IMG/VR virus record: IMGVR_UViG_3300032579_000940
Coordinates: 1-40,353 of that record
From: a virus
DNA: 40,353 nucleotides
Reading direction: 5' to 3' (one strand)
In this document: piece by piece, positions 15,223 to 21,613 of the stretch
Layout: each line of letters opens with the position of its first letter
Numbering within the stretch: the stretch's first letter is position 1
Program-made: the position numbers and the translations under genes
The notes under the pieces: generated by a model
Databases searched by the model: none
Told to the model about the DNA's origin: nothing
The model's input: the letters and a program-made list of their open reading frames with translations, nothing else

Positions 15223-15626
15223 TCAGCCTTCAGCGTGCCACTGCGCGATCCGGACCGCCTCGGCGTGCCACGCGAGGAGATCGGACCACGGCTCCGGGCG
15301 GAGCATCGGCAGGGGCGTACTCAGGAAGTGGGCGACGTCTGCGGCGAGGGTTCGCCACTCTCGCCAGGCTGGCGAGCGAAGGCGAAAGGGTCGAGCGCCT
15401 CGATGACCGCCTCCATCTCGGCGGCGGCGATCCGGCCAACGGCTTCCTGCGGCCAGCCGCACTCGACGGCGAGCATGGCGACGAGCGCCGCGGTCGAGGA
15501 TCCGGTGCTCGCCAGCACGCTCTCGTGCATGGCGACGCCGGCCAAGGTGGCGCCCTCCATCGTAAGGACGGCAAACTGGCGATTGTCCTTCAGCACAATC
15601 GGGGACTTCAGGGTATAGCTGGGCAT
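15223..15626 (-). CDS. frameshifted tail assembly chaperone (E+E'-like)
   Basis: Predicted 134-residue product: the first 81 codons of the chaperone frame (through Asp-Pro-Phe), then a -1 shift at the CCCTTTC heptamer (15390-15384), then 53 codons in the -1 frame ending at TGA 15223. The -1 frame reads RLRSPAWREWRTLAADVAHF, then MLRPEPWSDLLAWHAEA. This matches the P2 GpE pattern, where an acidic Leu-Leu-x-W-[HR]-x-x-A helix ends the protein. The shifted frame ends nine bases before the tape-measure start, as in P2 and lambda. The frameshift is inferred from the sequence and the known mechanism. Confidence 0.75.
15321..15626 (-). CDS. tail assembly chaperone, unshifted form (P2 gpE-like)
   Basis: A 101-residue protein: MPSYTLKSPIVLKDNRQFAV begins the beta-rich N-terminus common to phage tail assembly chaperones. 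A helical middle follows (AAEMEAVIEALDPF) and then a short Gly/Ser/Pro tail after the slippery site. Such proteins bind the tape measure and recruit tube subunits and are not part of the finished tail. Position between tube and tape measure is the standard one. Confidence 0.8.
   Translation of the reverse strand: MPSYTLKSPIVLKDNRQFAVLTMEGATLAGVAMHESVLASTGSSTAALVAMLAVECGWPQEAVGRIAAAEMEAVIEALDPFAFARQPGESGEPSPQTSPTS
15384..15390 (-). promoter_or_regulatory. -1 ribosomal slippery heptamer C_CCT_TTC
   Basis: In the zero frame the codons are GAC CCT TTC. The heptamer CCCTTTC fits X-XXY-YYZ exactly, so slipping back one base re-pairs on CCC and TTT. The only long open extension (53 codons, with GpE-like sequence) lies in that -1 frame. 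A downstream pseudoknot was not assessed. Confidence 0.7.
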
Positions 15627-15727
15627 GTGTTTGTCCGTGCCGCATCTCTGAGAAACATTTTAGGCGCAGCGAACTATTTATTGTCCGAATTGATTGTACA
15701 TATATCCAGGAAAAAGAGAGCTGCGCC

Positions 15728-15907
15728 GTGGGAAATAACAGTCAATTGATAATCGCCCTCGCGATGATGACGCTGGTTTCGGGCGTCGCAGCTGCCCTCA
15801 TCATGCGAATTCGGGTCGCACATCTAAAGGGCGACCCGAAGCGATCCAGCTTCGTGCAAAATTCCCAAGAGCCTATGCGTCAGAACCGTCCGGGCACGGA
15901 GCACTGA
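15728..15907 (+). CDS. small single-pass membrane protein on the opposite strand (moron-like)
   Basis: A 59-residue frame from GTG 15728 to TGA 15907. The N-terminal MGNNSQLIIALAMM leads into a membrane helix that ends at ALIMRIRV. A charged, Ser/Gln/Arg-rich tail follows (LKGDPKRSSFVQNSQEPMR). It is the only convincing plus-strand gene within the late block, and lies between tube and chaperone genes that run the other way. The 70 bases before it are AT-rich, with TTGTCC and TATATC elements and a purine run (AGGAAAAAGAGAG) that could serve as promoter and ribosome binding site. An independently expressed lysogenic-conversion gene is a fair guess; function unknown. Confidence 0.5.
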   Translation: MGNNSQLIIALAMMTLVSGVAAALIMRIRVAHLKGDPKRSSFVQNSQEPMRQNRPGTEH

Positions 15908-15972
15908 GGCGCGTGGACTGCCAGATCAGGACGAGGCGGAAGGCAGGCGGCAGGCGACCACCCCGCGGCTGA

Positions 15973-16503
15973 TCAGATCCCCAGCGCCCGGCGGGTCGGG
16001 GCGAACCAGTCCACCCCGCCCGACCGGGCAATGTTCTCGTCGTCGTCGAAGTAGAACAGCTCCTCGCCGTCGATGATCAGTTCGTAGTGCGTCACCTCCG
16101 CAAAGGTGTGATTGCAGCCCATGAGCTCGCCGGGCGTGTTCTCGTCCGGCTCCCAGGCGTTGACCACGCCCTCGATCGTGGCGCGCGCCGGCACGACACC
16201 GCCCTTCCGGACCCGCATCGAGCCCGCGAAGACCCACCGATCCATCTCGCTGCCGGCGGCGAGGCCGAAGTTCCGGAGCATGTCGAGGTCGGGGCCGTGG
16301 GTGGCATACTTCGGCTCCAGCGCCTCGATCTGCGGGAAGCTGAGGTTGAGCTTGGCGATCGAGCCGCCCGCCAGCATCTCGGAGGTGACGCGGGTGAGCG
16401 CTGGCAGCGCCATCGTCTTGATGATCTTGCTGCGGGTAGTATCGGGCTTCTGGGCGCGGCGGACGTCCACCGCCTCCATGATGTACGGATACTGCGCAGG
16501 CAT
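15973..16503 (-). CDS. P2 FII-like major tail tube protein
   Basis: A 176-residue protein of the contractile phage tube family. MALPALTRVTSEMLAGGSIA is typical of FII, where the tube subunit contacts the sheath. It continues with LNLSFPQIEALEPKYATHGP and ends in the beta-rich region VTHYELIIDGEELFYFDDDE. P2 FII has 172 residues, so the length is as expected. It follows the sheath gene by 50 bases, the usual order FI-FII. Confidence 0.9.
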   Translation of the reverse strand: MPAQYPYIMEAVDVRRAQKPDTTRSKIIKTMALPALTRVTSEMLAGGSIAKLNLSFPQIEALEPKYATHGPDLDMLRNFGLAAGSEMDRWVFAGSMRVRKGGVVPARATIEGVVNAWEPDENTPGELMGCNHTFAEVTHYELIIDGEELFYFDDDENIARSGGVDWFAPTRRALGI

Positions 16504-16553
16504 CGCGGTCGTCCTTCAGGCTGACGTGTCGGGAGAGCGGACCGGGGGCCCGA

Positions 16554-18284
16554 TCAGAGGATGGCGGAGGCGTTGATGCGCGCCGCGATGTCGGCGACGA
16601 GGTCGCTCACGGCCTGGCGGTAGCGGCGCACGTTGCGCTTCGCGACGCGGAAGACCGGCGCCTCCTCGATGCCGAGGTCGGTGGTGAGGCGGCCGGCGCG
16701 CACCTCCTCCGGGCTGTTCTGGTCGGGGAGGAACTCGACCTTGTAGCCGAGGATGTCGTCGGCAGCCTTGTGGTCCCGCAGGTTGAACTTCTGCGAGTTG
16801 ATCCAGGCCTCGGCGTTCGAGGCGCTGATGTTGCGGCCCAGGTACAGGCGGGTGATCCGCATGTGCTCGACGTCGATGATGTCGGCGCCGCGCACCTGAT
16901 GGATCTGCTGCCAGAGGTCGCCGTCCGTGGCGCAGTTGTCGGTGCCGATGAAGACGAAGCCGCCGTCCGCGATGGCCCCGTCGATGTCGACTTCGCCCGA
17001 GACCACGATCGAGACCTCGGCTGCGAGCAGCTGCTGGCCCTCGACCGAGCCGTCGCGCATGTCGAACTCGATGTCGCGCGAGGTGCCGACGAGGCCGTAG
17101 ATCTGCCGGTTGGCGAAGGGCTCGAACGGCTTGCCCGCGTTCTGGAAATCCACCCGGGTGATCAGGCCGAGGATGCGCGGCGCCATGGGGCGGGTGATGA
17201 CCGTGGCGCCGTCCGTGTCGAAGACCCGGGCCGCCACGCCCACGGGCATGATCCGCTCGGAGCCGATGGTCTGGCGGGCCGAGATCGCGCCGTCGCGGCT
17301 CGAATCGTCCACGTCGACCACCGCGATCGCGAGGAGCGCGTTCAGCGTCTCCGGCAGCGCGGCGATCACCGGGTTGGCGAGCACCTCGATGGTGGCGCTC
17401 GCAGCCGCGCCCGTGCCGGCCCCGCCCGTGAAAGCGACGGTCGGCGCGCCCGTGTAGCCCGAGCCGCCGTTCAGGACGTAGACGCTCTCGATGACGCCGG
17501 TCAGCGTCGGCGTGGCGAGCGCGCCCGAGCCCTCGCCGCCCACCAGGGTGATCGCCGGGACCTCGCTCGGGCCGTAGCCGTGGCCCTTGTTGGTGACGGT
17601 GATCGCCGTGACGGCGCCGCCCGAGACCGTCGCGGTCGCCACGGCGCGCGTGCCGCCGCCGGCCGGCGGAGCGACCACCACGGTCGGTGCGGAGGTGTAG
17701 CCGGTCCCGGCCGAATCCACGGCGATCGTGTCGATGCCGCGCGAGATCGTGGCGGCCGCGACCGCCCCGGTGCCGTTGCCGCCGGTCAGGGTGACGCTCG
17801 GCGCGGCGGTGTAGCCGGAGCCGCGGCTGGACGGCGTGATGCGGGTCACGCCCGTGAGGCGCTGGGCGGTGTAGCCCGGCGTGCCGACGAGGCGCGGGGT
17901 GGCCTTGATCTTGGGCGGGGCGGCCTTCAGCGCCTGCAGGCCGACGATGATGTTGGCCATGGTCTGCGCGAGCGAGCCGCCCTCGGCGCAGCGGATCACC
18001 GTGATGTCGGCGGCCTGGCCGCCGGGAGCGACCTGCTGGTTCACGGCGCGCACCGCGTCGGCGAGGTAGCCGGTGCCGAGCTTCGAGGTGAAGGCGACGT
18101 CCGTGGAGGCGAAGCGGACCGCCTTGTAGGAGGTCCGGTCCGCTGCGTAGCCGGCCGGGAACAGCTCGTCGTCCGCCCCCGTCGAGGTCGTGACGAAGGC
18201 GATCTTCGAGAAATCGACGGGGCCGGTTGGCACCGGCTCGTCGGAGAAGCGCTGGTCGATGGTGCCGAAAGTCGGGCTGGCCAT
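16554..18284 (-). CDS. tail sheath protein (P2 FI-like) with a four-repeat insertion
   Basis: A 576-residue contractile tail sheath protein. Start ATG 18284 gives MASPTFGTIDQRFSDEP. N-terminal core: RAVNQQVAPGGQAADITVIR and NIIVGLQALKA. The conserved sheath segment KATPRLVGTPGYTAQ is interrupted at about residue 142. The usual continuation (NPVIAALPETLNALLAIAVV) resumes only near residue 304. Between them lie four 38-40 residue Gly-rich repeats. The C-terminal core is standard (DNCATDGDLWQQIHQVRGAD, then ITRLYLGRNISASNAEAWIN). P2 FI has about 396 residues; the excess is largely the insertion. It is probably displayed on the outside of the sheath. Confidence 0.9.
   Translation of the reverse strand: MASPTFGTIDQRFSDEPVPTGPVDFSKIAFVTTSTGADDELFPAGYAADRTSYKAVRFASTDVAFTSKLGTGYLADAVRAVNQQVAPGGQAADITVIRCAEGGSLAQTMANIIVGLQALKAAPPKIKATPRLVGTPGYTAQRLTGVTRITPSSRGSGYTAAPSVTLTGGNGTGAVAAATISRGIDTIAVDSAGTGYTSAPTVVVAPPAGGGTRAVATATVSGGAVTAITVTNKGHGYGPSEVPAITLVGGEGSGALATPTLTGVIESVYVLNGGSGYTGAPTVAFTGGAGTGAAASATIEVLANPVIAALPETLNALLAIAVVDVDDSSRDGAISARQTIGSERIMPVGVAARVFDTDGATVITRPMAPRILGLITRVDFQNAGKPFEPFANRQIYGLVGTSRDIEFDMRDGSVEGQQLLAAEVSIVVSGEVDIDGAIADGGFVFIGTDNCATDGDLWQQIHQVRGADIIDVEHMRITRLYLGRNISASNAEAWINSQKFNLRDHKAADDILGYKVEFLPDQNSPEEVRAGRLTTDLGIEEAPVFRVAKRNVRRYRQAVSDLVADIAARINASAIL
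17381..17861 (-). repeat. four tandem Gly-rich repeats inside the sheath gene
   Basis: Each repeat follows G-x-G-Y-x-x-A-P-x-V followed by x-x-G-G-x-G-x-G-A-x-A-x-A-T-[IV]. Examples are GSGYTAAPSVTLTGGNGTGA, GTGYTSAPTVVV, GHGYGPSEVPAITLVGGEGS and GSGYTGAPTVAFTGGAGTGA, at sheath residues about 155, 193, 234 and 274. Similar GY-AP-V repeats occur in beta-rich surface proteins of other phages. The third copy carries two extra residues. Confidence 0.85.
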
Positions 18285-18379
18285 GGGTGGTGTCTCCACG
18301 CTGAGAGGCCCCACCGGCGACCGGCAGGGTGAAGGGTGGCCCGGAGGCCGGTTTCAGGAATGGGTGAGGGGCAGGCGGC

Positions 18380-18853
18380 TCAGAGGCGGCGCGCGGCGCG
18401 CTGGAACTTGTCGTCGAGGTCGGCCTCGGTCAGGTCGAGTTCGAGGCAGATGCCCATGACGTAGGGATTGAAGCGCTCCCAGGTGTTGGCGCGCGCGAAC
18501 CAGATCTGCACCGCCTTTGGCATGGCCCCAACGATCGCCTCGACTCGGTTGAGCAGCCCATCCTCGTCGAGGACAAGGCACGCCTGCGCCGAGGATACAG
18601 AGACGGGCGCAGGCTCGACGTGAGCCGGCCGGTCGTCGAGCCGCCACGCGCAGGCCACCTCATCCCAGGCGAGCACCTGCGTCGAGGCATCGAACGAGGG
18701 CCGCACCGGGGCGATCGTGAAGCCCCAGGCGGCCAATTCCTCGGCCGTGAAGGTTGAGGGATCGGTGCGCGTCATGCCGTCCGGGAGCATCACCCGGAAC
18801 GGGAGCGGCGCCGGGTAGGACCAAACGCCGCCGGCATTTTGGGTGTGTTCCAT
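18380..18853 (-). CDS. tail fibre assembly-like protein
   Basis: A 157-residue protein. The N-terminal 70 residues carry a fibre-assembly-type pattern (DGMTRTDPSTFTAEELAAWG and VLAWDEVACAW, where the input sequence is compared with W-x-V). The C-terminal half has AMPKAVQIWFARANTWERFN, then LGLTEAD-like helices (CLELDLTEADLDDKF). It follows the propeller-like fibre gene by six bases. Proteins in this place usually help fold or mount the fibre. The family call is moderate. Confidence 0.55.
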   Translation of the reverse strand: MEHTQNAGGVWSYPAPLPFRVMLPDGMTRTDPSTFTAEELAAWGFTIAPVRPSFDASTQVLAWDEVACAWRLDDRPAHVEPAPVSVSSAQACLVLDEDGLLNRVEAIVGAMPKAVQIWFARANTWERFNPYVMGICLELDLTEADLDDKFQRAARRL

Positions 18854-18859
18854 CGCCCC

Positions 18860-20167
18860 TCACACGTTCGCCGCATTTTCGGTCGCTCTCAGGATGAGAG
18901 CGTTGCTTGTCCATGCGTTCGGGCTTGCCCGTCCGAGGCCCAGCAGTTTCGGGGTCGCGACGCTGCTATGCATGAACCCGACTGGTCCGCTGATCGTTGG
19001 CTGTTGCAGGTCGATCAGCACACGCTTGGTAAAGCTGTCGTCTGAATACTTGTAGGCGACGATCTGGCCCGCCTTGGTGCAGGCAATGATTTCCGTATCC
19101 GTGCAGGCGAATGCCGTGAACGTCACGGTTGGGTCGATCGCGACGAACGACGCGGAGTTGCCGCTGGTCCCGGCCCAAGTCCCGAGGCCATTCGTGCGAT
19201 AGTGATACAGCTTGCGGTCGCCATCACTCCGCGAACCCTCGTCAACGAAGACGTATTGCCCGTCGAAGGACCATTGCGGATTGAATATCTGCCGATCGGA
19301 TGCGCCGCTGATGCCAGGTGTCGCGGTGCGCGCGGTCCCGGTTCGAGCGTCCAGGTTGACGCCGCCCACAGCCATTACGCAGTAGTTCGCGGAACCCTTG
19401 TTGCCCCACGTAAAGACGCCCCGCTTGTTCGGCGAGAGCAGCATGTTGAATTGGTTCCCGTTGCCGTACCAATCCCCGCCGCCATAGAAACTTTCTTCAC
19501 TGCCGGCACCCCAGGACAGTGTTTGCGGTGTCAAGATGCCCGTCGCGGGGTTGCGCGTCGAAAATTGCGAGCGCCGACTGTCCGTGCCGAATCCGTAAAT
19601 ATACTGACCGTCCGAAGACCAATTCATGCGGGGAACGGCCCACAGTCCACCGTTGAGATAGCCTCGACCTTGTGTTCTCGGCGTTCCGCTACTGAACGCC
19701 GACCTTGGGTTCGACAAGCTAAAACCGTCGCAGTCATAGACTAGGCAGTCGCCTCCGGCGGCGTAGTTCATGAAATGAACGTAAAAGTGAATACCGTCCG
19801 GAGATAACCCGTAATTGTAGATCGAGCTTCGGATATAGTTAGTCCCGTCAAACGCGGCCGACGCGACCGTAATAGGAGCCGCCCCGTTCAGAGAGTACGC
19901 GAGGACCGGGCTGGATTGGGCGGTTGCGTAGCTCTCTATCGCCCCGACAAGAACGACAAGCCGTCCGTTCGGATGGGGCACGGGCACAAGCCCGAGTTGG
20001 GCCGAAGGGGCAGGCGACGGCGCCGGGATCGCCAACCGCTTCGCAAGGTTCGGCTGGTGCCACGCGCTGCCCTTCTGAAGCGCGCAGACGTCCCCCAGGG
20101 AAAACACGCCGTTGGCCTTGCCGGACGTGAACGAGGCTTGTTTGTTCCCGATCAGGCCATAGGGCAT
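18860..20167 (-). CDS. beta-propeller-like receptor-binding candidate
   Basis: A 435-residue protein whose ATG (20167) overlaps the previous stop as TGATG. The N-terminal 50 residues, including FSLGDVCALQKGSAWHQPNL, resemble attachment segments of phage fibres. The rest is beta-rich with recurring TolB/WD-like blades: LSPDGIHFYVHF (about 121), WSSDGQYIYGFG (about 183), LLSPNKRGVFTWG (about 243) and WSFDGQYVFVDE (about 299). Base composition is lower in GC than the tail genes around it, as expected for an exchanged host-range module. Receptor binding is inferred from place and fold. Confidence 0.6.
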   Translation of the reverse strand: MPYGLIGNKQASFTSGKANGVFSLGDVCALQKGSAWHQPNLAKRLAIPAPSPAPSAQLGLVPVPHPNGRLVVLVGAIESYATAQSSPVLAYSLNGAAPITVASAAFDGTNYIRSSIYNYGLSPDGIHFYVHFMNYAAGGDCLVYDCDGFSLSNPRSAFSSGTPRTQGRGYLNGGLWAVPRMNWSSDGQYIYGFGTDSRRSQFSTRNPATGILTPQTLSWGAGSEESFYGGGDWYGNGNQFNMLLSPNKRGVFTWGNKGSANYCVMAVGGVNLDARTGTARTATPGISGASDRQIFNPQWSFDGQYVFVDEGSRSDGDRKLYHYRTNGLGTWAGTSGNSASFVAIDPTVTFTAFACTDTEIIACTKAGQIVAYKYSDDSFTKRVLIDLQQPTISGPVGFMHSSVATPKLLGLGRASPNAWTSNALILRATENAANV

Positions 20168-20496
20168 CAGGTAATCTCCACAACCGAGAGGGTCGCCTGC
20201 GCCGCGTTGTTGGCCGACGCGACGATCTGGATCGCGTCGCCCGGTTCCAGAATGAGGATTTTGGCAATGTGGTTGGCCGCCGCGCCTGGCGGAACCGTCA
20301 GAACCTTGGCGAGGCGCGTGGCCTTGTTCGCCGCGCTCGCGTCGAGCCACTGGCTCGTCGTATCGACGTCAACGGTGCCGTCCGTATTCGCGACCTGTGC
20401 CGCCAGGACAAGCGCGATCGTATTGGCCGGGCAAGTGTAGGCGGTTTGGAGAGCCGTCGTCAGGTCGAGCGAAACGGGCTTGAACTTGGTCGCCAT
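20167..20496 (-). CDS. small beta-rich phage structural protein
   Basis: A 109-residue protein: MATKFKPVSLDLTTALQTAY, then IALVLAAQVANTDGTVDVD and a C-terminal EPGDAIQIVASANNAAQATL. The alternating Val/Ala/Thr pattern suggests a beta sandwich, like small phage head-fibre or tail-decoration proteins. It lies between two fibre-like genes with 0-3 base gaps. No family name can be given. Confidence 0.5.
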   Translation of the reverse strand: MATKFKPVSLDLTTALQTAYTCPANTIALVLAAQVANTDGTVDVDTTSQWLDASAANKATRLAKVLTVPPGAAANHIAKILILEPGDAIQIVASANNAAQATLSVVEIT

Positions 20497-20499
20497 GAC

Positions 20500-21390
20500 T
20501 TAGCCCCCGAAGATGATTGCTGCGACGATCGGGTCGAGCTGATTGGAGACAGCCGCCTTGACGCTGGCGAGGTCCGCCGCGATCTCGCCGAGCGTGTCGT
20601 GGTCGGCGTCGGCCGAGCCCTTCAGCGCCGCGATCTTCCCGTCCGTGGCGGTGGCCGCGTCCGTGAGCTTCTGATCGACGGCGGCCTTCGCGTAGTAATT
20701 CGTCGGGTCCCAGGTCTTGGCCCGGTCCGCGGCAGCCACGGCCTCTGCCGCCTTCGAGGTGGCGGTGGCTGCGGCCTGCTCAGCGCCCGATTTCGACATG
20801 CCGACGACGAGTTTATCGCTCGCCACCTGCGCGGCCGCATCCTGCGCGGACTGCCGGGCCGCTACAGTCAGCGCGCGCTCGGACCGACCTTCGGCGATCC
20901 ACGCGCGCTGCGCGGTGACCACGCCCGGCCCGGAGACGAACTCCCAATCCGTGTGCGGGCCCGGGTTGCCGGTGATCTCCAGCACCTCGGCCGTGAAGGC
21001 GCCGCTAGCAGGGTCCCAGCCGGTCACCCGCAGAAGCGCGGTGTCGGCCATCGACAGGCGCCGCAGCGCCAGCACGTAGGGCGATGGTGCGAAGGTGGTC
21101 CGGTCGGCCTCGGCGACGACCCATGTGCGCTCGATCCCGCCGATCAGCAACACCTCGGTGTCCGAGGTCGCGGTGAGCACGCCGCGCTGAATCCGCGCGC
21201 GCAGCGTGTCCACCATCGGCGCGAGGTCCGCGGAGATACGCTTCAGCGCGTTTGCCCGGAACTCCCGCTCGGCCGCCGGCAGCGTGTCGGCCGCCTCCTG
21301 CGCCCGCTTCAGCCGGACATCGATGTCGGCGAGGATCCGGGTGAGCGTGCCGACGATGTCGGTCTCGCCCGGAGGGATCGTGTAGGCCAC
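20500..21390 (-). CDS. tail fibre-like protein with coiled-coil stalk
   Basis: A 296-residue protein. The N-terminal 90 residues are helical, with DIVGTLTRILADIDVRLKRA. A beta segment at 95-160 follows (ERTWVVAEADRT, GPHTDWEFVSGPGVV). An Ala-rich coil then runs from about 165 to 220. The Asn-Tyr-Tyr-Ala-Lys-x-x-V-D-x-K-L motif (WDPTNYYAKAAVDQKL, about 232-247) is common at the foot of phage fibre needles, and the Ala/Asp-rich end again looks coiled coil. A trimeric fibre stalk or adaptor is the best reading. It follows its upstream neighbour by three bases. Confidence 0.6.
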   Translation of the reverse strand: MAYTIPPGETDIVGTLTRILADIDVRLKRAQEAADTLPAAEREFRANALKRISADLAPMVDTLRARIQRGVLTATSDTEVLLIGGIERTWVVAEADRTTFAPSPYVLALRRLSMADTALLRVTGWDPASGAFTAEVLEITGNPGPHTDWEFVSGPGVVTAQRAWIAEGRSERALTVAARQSAQDAAAQVASDKLVVGMSKSGAEQAAATATSKAAEAVAAADRAKTWDPTNYYAKAAVDQKLTDAATATDGKIAALKGSADADHDTLGEIAADLASVKAAVSNQLDPIVAAIIFGG

Positions 21391-21393
21391 GCC

Positions 21394-21600
21394 TCAGCCC
21401 TCCGGCGGCAGGGGCGCGGTGTCGTGGGCCGGCACCTCGCGCGCGCTCTCGACCGCGGCCGGGTCGAAGGTCTTGAGCAGGGCGCCCGACACGGTGAGCC
21501 GGCGCGCGTCCGGGCGCACCACCCGGCCCGCGATGGTGACGGGCGCGGCCAGCGCGACCTCGTAGGTCGCCGCGGCCTTGATGGTCTTCGGCAGGGACAT
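21394..21600 (-). CDS. small phage hypothetical protein
   Basis: A 68-residue protein, MSLPKTIKAAATYEVALAAP then VTIAGRVVRPDARRLTVSGA. It begins 13 bases after the preceding large tail gene and ends three bases before the fibre-like gene. The pattern of short Val/Ala strands suggests a compact beta protein. Such little ORFs between baseplate and fibre genes are often minor structural proteins; function unknown. Confidence 0.5.
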   Translation of the reverse strand: MSLPKTIKAAATYEVALAAPVTIAGRVVRPDARRLTVSGALLKTFDPAAVESAREVPAHDTAPLPPEG

Positions 21601-21613
21601 GGTGCGCTCCGGA

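Noticed and set aside
12130-15618. A 1162-codon plus-strand open frame opposite the tape measure and U, X genes
   Set aside because: It is Arg/Leu/Gly/Ala-rich with no domain pattern and mirrors the codon structure of well-supported minus-strand phage genes. It is a high-GC antisense shadow.
16770-18332. Long plus-strand frame opposite the sheath gene
   Set aside because: Composition is dominated by Arg, Gly, Asp and Val in antisense codon fashion, and the sheath gene on the other strand is certain.
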